A stretch of DNA of 64,000 nucleotides, taken from contig NZ_FOSZ01000008.1 of NCBI RefSeq assembly GCF_900114415.1, positions 92,275-156,274 on the forward strand, in the 5' to 3' direction. This DNA is from Shimia haliotis. GTDB taxonomy: Bacteria > Pseudomonadota > Alphaproteobacteria > Rhodobacterales > Rhodobacteraceae. A program made the position numbers and the translations under genes. The notes below the pieces were generated by a model. That model made no database searches, was not told the DNA's origin, and worked only from the letters and a program-made list of their open reading frames with translations. This document shows, in pieces, positions 48,319 through 57,847 of this stretch (position 1 is its first letter; the number at the start of each line of letters is the position of its first letter).

Positions 48319-49971
48319 TTAGAGCACCAAAGACACCCGCGCTTTCACCTGATCCGGTCCCATCACTTGCATGATGGAATACAAGTCTGGTGTGCGCTCT
48401 TTGCCTGCCAGCAAGATACGGAACACCCGAGCGACATGAGCCACCGTGCCTTTGTAGTCGTCGGGGTTTTTCTTGAAATCCTTCGGACGCATTGCAAACC
48501 CATGCGCGCCGCCCAACTCCTTGATTTTGCCAAACCAAGTCGCGTTGTCATCCGCCGGATCGTACCCTTCGAGAAATTCGCTGACCAAGGTCGCCAGCTC
48601 GTTCGCATCCAGATAGTCTATCATGCCACGTGCCTCATCCGCGGATAGGGTAAAGCGATCGTCAAAGAAGAACTCAAGCTCCGCTTTCACATCGGACCAT
48701 TTCTCGATGTCCTTGCGCACGTTCTGCGCCTCATCACGCTCAATCGCAATGATGGCCCGTGCGCGGTCGGGGTCGGCTTTCAGCATATCCGCAAGATCGG
48801 CGTCATGTTTTTCCGCCCAAGGCAATACGCGGTCGTAAACTGCGGGGCTTTTTAGTGTCGCCACAAAATTGCGGCTGATGTTGCCGAGCTTTTCAAAGTC
48901 AAAGAGCGGTCCGCTGGAGCCTTTGAGCCCGCGCATCGTCAGCGGGAATTCCCAAGACGAGGTTCCAGGATTCTCGTTCGACCAATCCTCAAATCCGGCA
49001 TCCGCCAGCGTCATCAGATAGTCTAGGACCGCTTCGTTGGAATATCCCAGCTCCTCGAAATAGCCGACGCTTGCCTCGGGATCTTTACGCTTGGAAAGCT
49101 TGCGCCGCGAGGTGCCGTCCATCTTGTTAATCGGCGCGATGTGCGCGAACTTAGGTGTCTCCCACTCCAGCGCTTCAAACAATTGCAGGTGCGTCGGAAC
49201 CGAGGACAGCCATTCGTCGCCACGGATCACATGGGTCGTGCCCATCAAATGATCATCCACCACATGAGCAAAATGATAGGTCGGCAATCCGTCGGCCTTC
49301 ATAATGACGATGTCCTGATCGTTTTCAGGCAGCTTGCGCTCGCCAAACAGCAGGTCTTCGAACTTCAGTTTACGTTCAATTTTGCCTTCGGAACGGAAGC
49401 GGATCACAAATGGAATGCCCGCATCCAAAGCTGCCTGAACATCCTCTTCCGGGCGATCGCGCCACTCGGCCCAGACGCCATAATAGCCGGTCCGCATCTT
49501 GCGTAATTGCTGCTTGTCCCGCATCGCCTCAAGCTCTTCGCCGGTCGCGAAGCAAGGATAGGCCTTGCCGGTTGCCAAGAGGTGTTTCACGTAGGCCTGA
49601 TAAATCTCTTTGCGCTGGCTCTGACGATAAGGACCATAGGCGCCCATATCGGCACCATCCACACCAACGCCTTCGTCAAAGCTCACACCGAAGTGGTCAA
49701 ACGCATGAGTGATGAAATCCACCGCGCCTTCGACTTCGCGTTTCTTGTCGGTATCCTCGATACGCAAGATCGACACACCACCGGTCTGGCGCGCGAATTG
49801 GGCGCAGAGGCGCCCCACATAGAGCGTGCCGATGTGCATGAAACCGGTCGGGCTTGGCCCTACCCGAGTGACCATTGCACCTTCGGGCAGGTCGCGCTTG
49901 GGAAACCGTTGCGCCAACTCTTCTGGCGTGGGCAGATGATCGGGGAAGATACGTTCGACGATGTTAGACAT
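48319..49971 (-). CDS. gltX: Glutamate-tRNA ligase, long divergent form
   Basis: 550 residues, longer than the usual 470 or so of proteobacterial GluRS. Class I motifs: VGPSPTGFMHIGTLYVG (HIGH-like) and KLSKRKDP (KMSKS-like); RIEDTDKKREVEGAVDFI is diagnostic for Glu/Gln enzymes. An N-terminal extension of about 30 residues precedes the catalytic domain. The HIGH region differs from the common APSPTGYLHIGGART, so this is likely a second, divergent GluRS. Whether it charges tRNA-Glu, tRNA-Gln or both cannot be read here. Single gene with its own terminator. Confidence 0.88.
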   Translation of the reverse strand: MSNIVERIFPDHLPTPEELAQRFPKRDLPEGAMVTRVGPSPTGFMHIGTLYVGRLCAQFARQTGGVSILRIEDTDKKREVEGAVDFITHAFDHFGVSFDEGVGVDGADMGAYGPYRQSQRKEIYQAYVKHLLATGKAYPCFATGEELEAMRDKQQLRKMRTGYYGVWAEWRDRPEEDVQAALDAGIPFVIRFRSEGKIERKLKFEDLLFGERKLPENDQDIVIMKADGLPTYHFAHVVDDHLMGTTHVIRGDEWLSSVPTHLQLFEALEWETPKFAHIAPINKMDGTSRRKLSKRKDPEASVGYFEELGYSNEAVLDYLMTLADAGFEDWSNENPGTSSWEFPLTMRGLKGSSGPLFDFEKLGNISRNFVATLKSPAVYDRVLPWAEKHDADLADMLKADPDRARAIIAIERDEAQNVRKDIEKWSDVKAELEFFFDDRFTLSADEARGMIDYLDANELATLVSEFLEGYDPADDNATWFGKIKELGGAHGFAMRPKDFKKNPDDYKGTVAHVARVFRILLAGKERTPDLYSIMQVMGPDQVKARVSLVL

Positions 49972-50136
49972 AGGACCGGCGTTTCTAGAAAAGGACAGCG
50001 TATACCGCGCCCTCAGGCACAGCGCGAGTTTGCGTCACCTCTAGTGGCCACAGGCCTTGTTGACAAGGGTCGCGCCAAAAGGAAAGCGGCCCTCGCAGAG
50101 GACCGCCGTCTATCGTTTCACTCGTGGCCCTCCAGC

Positions 50137-51891
50137 TCAGTTGCCGCAAAAAGATGACTGGACACTGGACGGGTGCGGAACACTGGCTAAGCCGACTTGC
50201 GCAGTTTTCAAGCGCGCCGAAGGTTTGAATGCAGCAACCTGTTCTGCCAATGCCGAGGCGGCAACCTGAAGCGCGCGACCTTGTTCCGAGGAATGTTCCA
50301 CCAACGTCGCGTTTTGTTGTGTCACCCGATCAAGATCAGTGACGCCCGAATTGATTTCAGTAATCGAACTCGCCTGTTCTCGCGAGGACTCGGCAATTTG
50401 CATCGCCAGTTTGGAAACTTCCTGAATTTGTTCGACGATCGCATCAATCGCTTTGCCCGCTTCGTCAACCAGCTCCACACCAACCGCGACTTTTTCGGAG
50501 CTGGTGTTGATCAAATCGCTGATTTCGTTGGCCGACGTGGAGGCCCGCAATGCCAATGACCGAACTTCGGACGCAACAACAGCAAATCCACGCCCCGCAT
50601 CTCCGGCCCGCGCAGCCTCTACACCGGCGTTGAGCGCCAAAAGGTTGGTTTGAAAGGAAATGTCCTCAATAACGCTGTTGATTGCAGAGATTTGCCCCGC
50701 GGAATCTTCGATCTCTCGCATGGCAACGACGGCACGTTTGACAATGTCTCCTCCAAGCTCCGCCTGGACCCTTGTTTCGGACACTGTGGTCTCGACCTCT
50801 TTAGCCTGCCCCGAAGCAAACCGGACGCTTTGAGTGATCTGCCCAAGGGCAGCAGCCGTTTCCTCAAGCGTCGCCGCCTGGTTTTCGGTACGCTTGGCCA
50901 GATCCCGCGTGCCGTCGGCCATTTGATGTGTTTGCTGTTCGATTTGGCCGATGGTCGACAATACTCCGCCAATCACATCGTCAAGCGCCGAGGCGGTTTC
51001 ATTGAAATCAGATCTCAGCTTTACATAGTCGCCGCTCATTTCGGCTTCGATACGATGGCTTAGCAAACCTTTGGCCAGCTGGTTCAGGCCTCTTGCAAGC
51101 TCGCCGACGACTTCTGCCTGTTCCTTGGAGGCCGCTTTGGATTGGTCCTCAAGCACGGCGTTGGCTCTCATTGTGTCGACAAACTCGCCCACGGCGCCCG
51201 CCAAGCGGCCAAGTTCATCGTTGCGTTCCGTCGCAGGAACCGGACTGTCAAGATCGCCTTGGCGCAAGGCCGAGATGCGGGCCACGATTCGCGCCAAAGG
51301 TTTGGTGACTGATGCGGCTGAAAAATAGACAATCGACGCCATGATCAACACCAGCACAAGTCCGGTAACCGCCGATTGGACATAGAGCGACTGAACAACC
51401 GCGTCGATCGCACCGTTGTGAAATCCGAGAACCATCTGTGCGACTGTTGTTCCATCCGTGTGAAGGATTGGGAATTTGACGTATTTGACGCTGTCACGCT
51501 CGAGTTGTGCACTCTCGCCTTCCATCGTCAAAACGTCGGATACGCCCTGAGACCACTCTGAACCCGAGCTATCCTCAACCGCCACTTCGGCAAAAATGTC
51601 CCCATCCACAAACACCCGCGCAAACAGCGCGTTTTCCATTTGAGTGATGCCGTGAATAGCACCTGCCGCGGCATCCGTATTGAAGTCCCAAACGGCCGCA
51701 GCGACCGGAGGGGCAATAAATGTTTGCGCAAGTGTTAGTTCGTTTTCGAAAGCCTGCACCAAGGCAGAGCTTTGTTTATTCACCCAAAACGCGGTGTAGG
51801 CTGCATTGGAAATGATGACGCAGGCGAGAATGGGGAGTAGAAGGCGCCCCATAATGGACCCACGGTTGGCCCGCTTATTCGCAACGTTCAT
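50137..51891 (-). CDS. Methyl-accepting chemotaxis protein
   Basis: 584 residues from ATG 51891 (CAGGAG five bases upstream). TM1 near 15-35, periplasmic sensor about 36-185, TM2 about 190-210, HAMP about 211-265, then a coiled-coil signalling domain with the hairpin tip ISFQTNLLALNAGVEAARAGDAGRGFAVVASEVRSLA. No C-terminal pentapeptide for CheR/CheB docking. It lies 172 bases downstream of a periplasmic solute-binding protein gene on the same strand, a probable sensing partner. Confidence 0.93.
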   Translation of the reverse strand: MNVANKRANRGSIMGRLLLPILACVIISNAAYTAFWVNKQSSALVQAFENELTLAQTFIAPPVAAAVWDFNTDAAAGAIHGITQMENALFARVFVDGDIFAEVAVEDSSGSEWSQGVSDVLTMEGESAQLERDSVKYVKFPILHTDGTTVAQMVLGFHNGAIDAVVQSLYVQSAVTGLVLVLIMASIVYFSAASVTKPLARIVARISALRQGDLDSPVPATERNDELGRLAGAVGEFVDTMRANAVLEDQSKAASKEQAEVVGELARGLNQLAKGLLSHRIEAEMSGDYVKLRSDFNETASALDDVIGGVLSTIGQIEQQTHQMADGTRDLAKRTENQAATLEETAAALGQITQSVRFASGQAKEVETTVSETRVQAELGGDIVKRAVVAMREIEDSAGQISAINSVIEDISFQTNLLALNAGVEAARAGDAGRGFAVVASEVRSLALRASTSANEISDLINTSSEKVAVGVELVDEAGKAIDAIVEQIQEVSKLAMQIAESSREQASSITEINSGVTDLDRVTQQNATLVEHSSEQGRALQVAASALAEQVAAFKPSARLKTAQVGLASVPHPSSVQSSFCGN

Positions 51892-52063
51892 ATTCTGCTC
51901 CTGCTGGCTGTAGTCTTTGTGCTGTTCCGACCTATGGAGTGCGCACCAAAGCCACGGTTTTGCTACATCGCGTCTTGCAATCGTGGTGCTTGTCCACTTG
52001 CTGTCACTATGAAAGCCACATGGACGCCCATTCTGAAGCACGGCGCCCCTGCGGCAGTAAATC

Positions 52064-52771
52064 CTATTGGTCGTATTTTGACATGAAGGCGTCGCGGGTG
52101 CCGTCATCAACAATCGAGTGGATCGCTCGATCCAATTTCTCGATCAGAACCGCGTCGGTTGTCTTGCTGCACGCAAGGTAAACGGACGTCTGTGAGGCCT
52201 CCATTGCCACTTCCAACTCTCCACTCTCGGTCGCGGCCGCTGCGGCATTTCCCCAAACAATGGCATAGTCGAGACGGCCGGCCTTGAGTTTCTTTAAAGT
52301 CATGCTCTGATCCGCGGCGAGGTCGATGTTTGTGGCGCCCTGTTTTTTGAGTTTTTGCACGGTGTAGTCCCCGGCTTGGGTGCCGATCGTTTTGGTCAGC
52401 GCTTCCTCAAGGGATGAAACATCTGTGTTGCTCCCAACGCGTTGCAACAGGTATTCACTGGATGTGTACATAGGACCAACCCACTGGAATTTTTCTTCCC
52501 TTTCTTCCGTGCGAGCCGTGGTAAAAACACAGGTGTTGTCTTGTTGCTCGGCCAAGGTAATGGCGCGTGACCACTTTGTAAGTTCCATTGAGGCCATAAC
52601 ACCTGAGCGCGCCAAAGCTTCTTTCATGAAATCAACAGCATGCCCCGAGAGTCGCTCTCCCTCCATATAGGAATACGGGCGGTTGATTTCCGTGAACAGG
52701 TTCAGAGAAGCCTCTTGTGCCAAAGCGGCGGTTGGCGCCAAAAGAGCAAAAAGCACAGCAGTCTTTTTCAT
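52064..52771 (-). CDS. Periplasmic family 3 solute-binding protein, likely chemotaxis partner
   Basis: 235 residues. Signal peptide MKKTAVLFALLAPTAALAQE, then the SBP_bac_3 pattern INRPYSYMEGERLSGHAVDFMKEAL and VWGNAAAAATESGEL. GAGGATCG precedes the ATG. No permease or ATPase gene is nearby. With the chemoreceptor next to it, a role in presenting a ligand to the MCP is more likely than import. Ligand unknown; polar amino acids are common for the family. Confidence 0.85.
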   Translation of the reverse strand: MKKTAVLFALLAPTAALAQEASLNLFTEINRPYSYMEGERLSGHAVDFMKEALARSGVMASMELTKWSRAITLAEQQDNTCVFTTARTEEREEKFQWVGPMYTSSEYLLQRVGSNTDVSSLEEALTKTIGTQAGDYTVQKLKKQGATNIDLAADQSMTLKKLKAGRLDYAIVWGNAAAAATESGELEVAMEASQTSVYLACSKTTDAVLIEKLDRAIHSIVDDGTRDAFMSKYDQ

Positions 52772-53056
52772 TTTGCGATCCTCGCGAGTGTCATTAGGAG
52801 CGCTTGTAGGCCCAAGACCTAAAGAAAAGGTTTTCTGACTTCCATCATCTGGTTGATGCGGTTGGCGGTCTACACACAGTTCATCTCTTCTGGGAGGCGG
52901 TGAAGGTGACAGTTCGCAGGCAAAAACACCAATGCGGACCTGCGATCCGATCGAGGCCTTTGGAAAAACCGGGAAAAATGATCAGCCCGAGCGCGTCCAG
53001 CTCCAAGCAATTTTTGGTGATTGCCGCTGTGCATAGCCAGTGTCTGACGTCAGCGC

Positions 53057-53212
53057 TTATGGGGCCAAAAAGGGCGATTTGATAAGGGAGTGTTTCGGGC
53101 TCATCGTGACCACCAAAGCGTGGAAGATGAGAAAGACAACAAATAGCCCCAGCGAGAAGATCGTCAAAGACATCAAGAGCGCCACAAGAACCAAATTGGC
53201 ACCTTCCGCCAC
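53057..53212 (-). CDS. Possible 51-residue membrane protein
   Basis: A GTG-started frame encoding a hydrophobic helix of about 30 residues (NLVLVALLMSLTIFSLGLFV, then VFLIFHALVV), followed by a Lys/Pro-containing tail, ending with TAA at 53057. No good ribosome binding site. It is too hydrophobic to be an obvious chance frame. It could be a real small membrane protein or the remnant of a permease. Confidence 0.3.
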   Translation of the reverse strand: MAEGANLVLVALLMSLTIFSLGLFVVFLIFHALVVTMSPKHSLIKSPFLAP

Positions 53213-53435
53213 GAGCGTATGAGCTATCGCCTTTCAAAGCCCCTGAGACGCCCCAAAATGCGCGCTATTTCCCTTAACGCCTCGACCCATGCAGGTTTCC
53301 GGTCCATTTCTGCGGCCCGAGACGTTCAGGCCGGACCTGACTTGCCAAAATCAATCAGACTCAGCAGGCCCGATCCGCCAAACCCAGTAGGTCATGCCCT
53401 TCGTTTGGGAGAGCCAACTCCGGGATTGCCAAGCG

Positions 53436-53476
53436 CTGCCAAACAAAGCCGATCTGGTCAGTTGGGTTTGGCAGCT
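53436..53476. other. Perfect 10-bp inverted repeat downstream of the dioxygenase
   Basis: GCTGCCAAAC and GTTTGGCAGC separated by 21 bases. No T run on the minus strand, so it is an uncertain terminator of the catabolic operon; an operator or mRNA-stabilising hairpin is possible. Confidence 0.5.
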
Positions 53477-53507
53477 TGTTGTGCAAGCGTTGGACGCAAA
53501 TTTCCGG

Positions 53508-54374
53508 TTAGGCTTTTGCCAAAACCAAATCAAAGTCCACGCGTGAGTAAGCATCATCCACGCTGCCCGAGAGCGCAAACCCCTCTGGAAAGCTACCGGC
53601 GGGCTGCTTCACATACGTCATGACCAAGTCGTCGCGCACACCAAAAACGGTATCCTGATCCAGATAAGGATCATCGTCCGGGAAAACCTCGGTGACCAGC
53701 GAGCGGTGTCCATCGGCGCTCACGATGTAATGCAGATGGCTTGGCCGCCAAGGGTGGCGACCTGCGGCATTCAGAATATCGCCTACCGGGCCATCAGACG
53801 GCACCGTGTATTCCACAGGGCGGACGGTGGTAAACGCGTAGCGTCCGTTCTCATCGGCCGTCATCAACCCGTGGAAAGAGTGGATGTCCTGATCCTCATC
53901 CTGACTGGAGTAAAGTCCATTTGGCGCGGTTTGCCAGATGTCGATAGTCGCTCCGGAAATCGGATTACCTTCGGTGTCGCGCACGGTGCCTTCGACCAAA
54001 ACCACCTCACCTTCAAAATCCCGTTTCATATCGCCACCAATAGCCAGCGGAGGAGGGTTGGACACGTGAAACGGCCCCAGTACCGATGAACTTGTCGCCT
54101 CTGGGGTGGAGTGCAGCATGTCGACCAGTGAAGACAGGCCCATCACGTCCGACAGCAGCACAAACTCCTGCCGTTCCGGAGTGGTGATTTCTCCGGCGCG
54201 CGTGAGAAAATCAATGCCCATTCGCCACTCATCGTGCGTGAGGTTCACCTCCCGCGCAAAATCGTGCATGTGCTGAGCAAGAGACGAAAGAACTTCTTTG
54301 ACCCGAGGGTCAGTGCCTTCGCCGAAGTAGGAAGTGAATACTTCAGTGATGTTGTCTTTGGTGACGGAACGCAT
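53508..54374 (-). CDS. Intradiol ring-cleavage dioxygenase (hydroxyquinol 1,2-dioxygenase-like)
   Basis: 288 residues. The N-terminal helical domain of catechol/hydroxyquinol dioxygenases (FLTRAGEITTPERQEFVLLSDVMGLSSLVDML) precedes the catalytic core. Iron ligands visible: Tyr in APNGLYSSQ, Tyr in VEYTVPSDG and two His in RPSHLHY. It opens a benzene-diol or -triol ring between hydroxyls using O2; the N-terminal domain and length favour hydroxyquinol, giving maleylacetate. No maleylacetate reductase is present nearby. Last gene of a leftward operon behind the TRAP transporter. Confidence 0.9.
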   Translation of the reverse strand: MRSVTKDNITEVFTSYFGEGTDPRVKEVLSSLAQHMHDFAREVNLTHDEWRMGIDFLTRAGEITTPERQEFVLLSDVMGLSSLVDMLHSTPEATSSSVLGPFHVSNPPPLAIGGDMKRDFEGEVVLVEGTVRDTEGNPISGATIDIWQTAPNGLYSSQDEDQDIHSFHGLMTADENGRYAFTTVRPVEYTVPSDGPVGDILNAAGRHPWRPSHLHYIVSADGHRSLVTEVFPDDDPYLDQDTVFGVRDDLVMTYVKQPAGSFPEGFALSGSVDDAYSRVDFDLVLAKA

Positions 54375-54383
54375 GGGCGCCTC

Positions 54384-55691
54384 CTAGTTCAGAATAGCAA
54401 GGCTGAGCGCCGGATACCGGATCAGCAGAATGAGCACGATGAGCATCACGCCAGCGAAGGGCAACGCGCCAAGGAAGACATCCTTGAGAGAGATGCGGTC
54501 ATCGTTGAGGGTGGCTTTGATCACAAAGCATGAGATGCCGAGCGGAGGTGTGAGCAGGCCGATCTCCGCCCCCACAACTGTGATGATACCAAACCAGACT
54601 AGGCTTAGCCCCATCGGCTCGACCAAGGGAAGAAACAGCGGCACCACGATCAGGATGATCGAGGCCGTGTCCAGCAAGGTGCCCAGGAACAGCATCAGCA
54701 GCACATAAAGCAGCATAACAGTAAAGAAGCTGGCTTGGCTGTTGGCGAGCATGTCGCCCAATTCATTGGGAAGCCCGGCAAGGCCCAGCATGCGGGAGTA
54801 AATCGACGCCGCCGTGATCAGAAAGAGGATCGACGCCGTTATATGACCGGTTTCCAGCAAAGCTTCCCAGAAGCCGCGCAGGCTCATGCGGCGACGCAGT
54901 AGCGCGATCACAAGAGCCACCAGTGACCCCGTCGCACCTGCTTCAACTGGGGTGAGCCAGCCGGTGTAAATGCCGCCCAGCACCACCACGATCAGGCCAA
55001 GCGTTGGCCCCAGTTTGGTGGCGATATCTCCCCAGGGAAGCGGCTCAAAATCTTCGGATGGGCGTCCGCCAACAAATTTAGGAAAAAACCGTCCCATGAC
55101 CCAAATAGCCGCAACATAGGCCACCGCGAGCATCAGCCCCGGTACGACGCCTGCCAGAAACATTTCGCCGACGGATTGCTCTGCCACAAAGGAGTAAATG
55201 ATTAGCATTGCGGAGGGAGGAATGATCATCCCCAACACCGACGAACCTGCAACAACCCCGACAGCAAAGCGTGGGTTGTAATCGTATTTAAGCATCTGCG
55301 GAACAGAGACCTTAGAAAAGACAGAGGCAGAGGCAATAGAGGAGCCGGTGACGGCGGCAAATACCGCATTCGCGCCCACGGTGGCCATACCGATGCCGCC
55401 TTTGACTCGCCGGAAGCCAGTACTCATGACGTCGTAGACATCCGCGCCCAGCCCGGCCTTGGACACCACCAAACCCATAAAGGTGAAGAGAGGCACTGTG
55501 GCAAAAGTGTATTCCATGACGCTGTCGCCAACGGCAACCTTTAGCAGGTTCATGGCCAAGTCGAAGTTGTCACGCATCAACCAGATTGAGACAAACGACA
55601 CGACGCCAAGCGCAATGGGGATGTACATCCCAAGATAAATCAGGACGACGATGGCAACGACAGAAGCCATGCCAATTTCAAGGGGACTCAT
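54384..55691 (-). CDS. TRAP transporter large permease (DctM)
   Basis: 435 residues, about 11-12 transmembrane segments. DctM pattern FMGLVVSKAGLGADVY and VGANAVFAAVTGSSIASASVFSKVSVPQ, with GLLTPPLGISCFV near the end. The ion-coupled core of the tripartite transporter; starts overlapping the small permease gene (four bases). Substrate probably an aromatic or carboxylic acid degraded by the neighbouring enzymes. Confidence 0.93.
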   Translation of the reverse strand: MSPLEIGMASVVAIVVLIYLGMYIPIALGVVSFVSIWLMRDNFDLAMNLLKVAVGDSVMEYTFATVPLFTFMGLVVSKAGLGADVYDVMSTGFRRVKGGIGMATVGANAVFAAVTGSSIASASVFSKVSVPQMLKYDYNPRFAVGVVAGSSVLGMIIPPSAMLIIYSFVAEQSVGEMFLAGVVPGLMLAVAYVAAIWVMGRFFPKFVGGRPSEDFEPLPWGDIATKLGPTLGLIVVVLGGIYTGWLTPVEAGATGSLVALVIALLRRRMSLRGFWEALLETGHITASILFLITAASIYSRMLGLAGLPNELGDMLANSQASFFTVMLLYVLLMLFLGTLLDTASIILIVVPLFLPLVEPMGLSLVWFGIITVVGAEIGLLTPPLGISCFVIKATLNDDRISLKDVFLGALPFAGVMLIVLILLIRYPALSLAILN

Positions 55692-56245
55692 TTTTTGTCC
55701 TCATGTTCAGGAGCACGGATCAGCTCGGGTTTTTCTGCCGGGGTGAGCACTTTTAGAGCGAACAACACTGCACAGAGTGCCGCACTGGCAAAAATGGTAA
55801 GCTTGATGGGCCACCAAGGCGCCGTAAAGATTCCGGGGACGCCGAAATAATCACGGGTGTCGAGCATATCCAAAAATTCTGGCCAGATTGTTATGGCGAT
55901 CGCTGTCATAAAGATCGCGCTGACCGTATCGATGACGTGTCGCAGACCTGCTGCGAAGCGGGGATAGCGGTGTCCGATGACCACTAGAAACCCGTCAGAT
56001 CGTGTCAGGCGGCTCACGCGCACCACGTCGGGTAGCTGGAGAAACACAATCAGCACCATGGCAAATTGCACCACTTCATAAGCGCCGCGGAAGGGCGCGT
56101 TAAAAACGCCACGTGCCACCACGTCGAAGTTCACCACAAGCACCAATCCCAAGACCACCAGCGTGCCAATAGCATTTGCGCCGATGGCCACGCCGGTGAT
56201 CGGCTTGGAGAGGGCCAAAGCAAGGTTTCCAAGAGGGTTTTTCAC
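55688..56245 (-). CDS. TRAP transporter small permease (DctQ)
   Basis: 185 residues with four transmembrane helices; VNFDVVARGVFNAPFRGAYEVVQFAMVLIVFLQLP is the typical DctQ first half. It forms the membrane complex with DctM, whose gene overlaps its stop codon. Confidence 0.92.
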   Translation of the reverse strand: MKNPLGNLALALSKPITGVAIGANAIGTLVVLGLVLVVNFDVVARGVFNAPFRGAYEVVQFAMVLIVFLQLPDVVRVSRLTRSDGFLVVIGHRYPRFAAGLRHVIDTVSAIFMTAIAITIWPEFLDMLDTRDYFGVPGIFTAPWWPIKLTIFASAALCAVLFALKVLTPAEKPELIRAPEHEDKK

Positions 56246-56275
56246 GTTTGGCCCTTTCCGTTCCTTAGGTGCCGA

Positions 56276-57346
56276 TCACTCGGTCCAGTTGCGCACGCCG
56301 GTGTAGCCAGCGGCCTCCAGCTTGCCCAGATAGGCGCCCAGCATTTCCGTGCCTGGTTCACCTTTGTCATCCAGCGTCTTGGCCCATTCCGCCGCGATGT
56401 TTGGCATCGCCGCAGCCCATTTTGCGCGGTCTTCGGCGCTGGCTTCGACAATTGTGCCGCCTGCTGCAGTGTAGGCGTCGCGGCTTTCAGCGGCTCGATC
56501 CATGGCAATCCCTGCCACGTGATCACGATACATCACGGCCACTTCCTGCAAAGCGGTTTTCACTTCATCGGGTAGGTCATCCCAATAATCCTTGTTCACG
56601 GTGATCGTTTTGGAATTCACCGCGCCAAGGTCTGCTTTGAGCATATAGGGCGCCACTTCAGCGATCTTGAATGTCTTTGCGGCCTCTGGCCACAACATGG
56701 CCTTGTCCACCAATCCGGTGTCCAGCATGTTGTAGAAGTCGGTCAATCCTCCACGCACACCAGCCGCGCCGTCAATGCCTTCAAGATAGCGCAGGTTCAT
56801 ACCTGCACCCGCCACTTTGGCGCCTTCCATGTCGCTAACGGAGCTTACAGGGTCCTTTGAAAAGACTTGGTAGGTGTCGAGCACCACGCCAGTTGCCAGA
56901 TAGACCTGATTTTGCTTGGCAAATTCATTTTGCATGGTGGGGTATTCTTTGGCGATTTCATCCACCGCCTTGGCCACCGCACGGGCATCTGCAGCCACAA
57001 AAGGTGTCACCGCGGAAAGTGCTTGCGAGGGCAGTTTAGAGCTGTGAAAAATCGTGGTGACGATACCGATGTCGCCCAATCCCAACTTCACGCCTTCGAG
57101 TACGCCTTTGGGCTTCACAATCGAACCGCCATAGCTCTCTTGCCATTCCATTTGGTAGTTGCCGGTTTTGGCGAGCTTCTTATCCACTTCAGGGATAAAG
57201 AAGTTGGAGAATTCTTTCACCCAAAGCGCCCGTGCAGGGTAGCCGTCGATGACGACCGCCTTGATCGTTTCAGTCGCAAATGCAGGAGCTGCGGCCAGTC
57301 CGGCCATCAGCGCTCCCAGCGCAATACCCTTGTTCATCAATCCCAT
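56276..57346 (-). CDS. TRAP transporter substrate-binding protein (DctP)
   Basis: 356 residues with a signal peptide ending near APAFA. DctP-fold features: GVKLGLGDIGIVTT, VLDTYQVFSKDPV, GLTDFYNMLDTGLVDKAMLWPEA and ITVNKDYWDDLP. Binds the transported compound in the periplasm. An ATG three codons downstream (57337) is an alternative start. First transporter gene, following OsmC. Confidence 0.92.
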   Translation of the reverse strand: MGLMNKGIALGALMAGLAAAPAFATETIKAVVIDGYPARALWVKEFSNFFIPEVDKKLAKTGNYQMEWQESYGGSIVKPKGVLEGVKLGLGDIGIVTTIFHSSKLPSQALSAVTPFVAADARAVAKAVDEIAKEYPTMQNEFAKQNQVYLATGVVLDTYQVFSKDPVSSVSDMEGAKVAGAGMNLRYLEGIDGAAGVRGGLTDFYNMLDTGLVDKAMLWPEAAKTFKIAEVAPYMLKADLGAVNSKTITVNKDYWDDLPDEVKTALQEVAVMYRDHVAGIAMDRAAESRDAYTAAGGTIVEASAEDRAKWAAAMPNIAAEWAKTLDDKGEPGTEMLGAYLGKLEAAGYTGVRNWTE

Positions 57347-57379
57347 CGTGTCCTCCCTTGATGGTTTTACTTTATGAAG

Positions 57380-57835
57380 TCACTTCTTGGTCCAGCTGAC
57401 TTCCACGTCTGTGCCTGCATTTTTGTACATCTTTGAAACGGCACAGTATTTCTCGGTTTCCGCCGCAACCTGTGCCAGTTCCTCGATGCTGGCAGCGCCA
57501 CTTGCGGTCACATCCAGTCGAATGGCCTTGAACGGGACCTCAATCTCTTCTTGCAACAACACACCGCGCCGGTCGAAGTCGATCTCCATCTCAAACTCGA
57601 GATTGCCGATGTCGACACCCAGCTTGGCAGCGCACTTATGTCCGATGGTGTTTGTGCACCCCACCAGAGCGGCGTAAGCGGTTTCTGTGGGAGAAAAACC
57701 CAAGTTGGTGCCGCCGCGCTCAACCGGCTCGTCGATTGTCAATGACAGATCGCGCGTATGAACCACGCAGTGGCTATGGCTACTGGCAAACCCAGACATT
57801 TTGACCTTCACGACGGATTTTTGACGAATAGCCAT
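57380..57835 (-). CDS. OsmC family protein
   Basis: 151 residues. The OsmC/Ohr fold is indicated by RGGTNLGFSPTETAYAALVGCTNTIG, which carries one conserved Cys, and by EKYCAVSKMYKNAG with the second Cys near the C-terminus. Such proteins usually reduce organic peroxides. Its place in the catabolic operon could mean protection from peroxides formed during ring oxidation, or a specialised role in substrate handling. Confidence 0.85.
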   Translation of the reverse strand: MAIRQKSVVKVKMSGFASSHSHCVVHTRDLSLTIDEPVERGGTNLGFSPTETAYAALVGCTNTIGHKCAAKLGVDIGNLEFEMEIDFDRRGVLLQEEIEVPFKAIRLDVTASGAASIEELAQVAAETEKYCAVSKMYKNAGTDVEVSWTKK

Positions 57836-57847
57836 GGCTTTTGGTCC

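Larger units (their letters stand above)
52772..53507. other. 736-base region without a confident gene
   Basis: Between the solute-binding protein and dioxygenase genes. It contains only the small hydrophobic frame at 53057-53212 and a perfect 10-bp inverted repeat at 53436-53476. A 27-codon frame just upstream of the small frame (minus strand, reading MDRKPAWVEAL) also looks protein-like. This could be a decayed gene. Confidence 0.5.

Noticed and set aside
53219..53623. 134-codon plus-strand frame overlapping the end of the dioxygenase gene
   Set aside because: Low-complexity Ser/Pro/Arg composition and overlap with a well-supported gene on the other strand.
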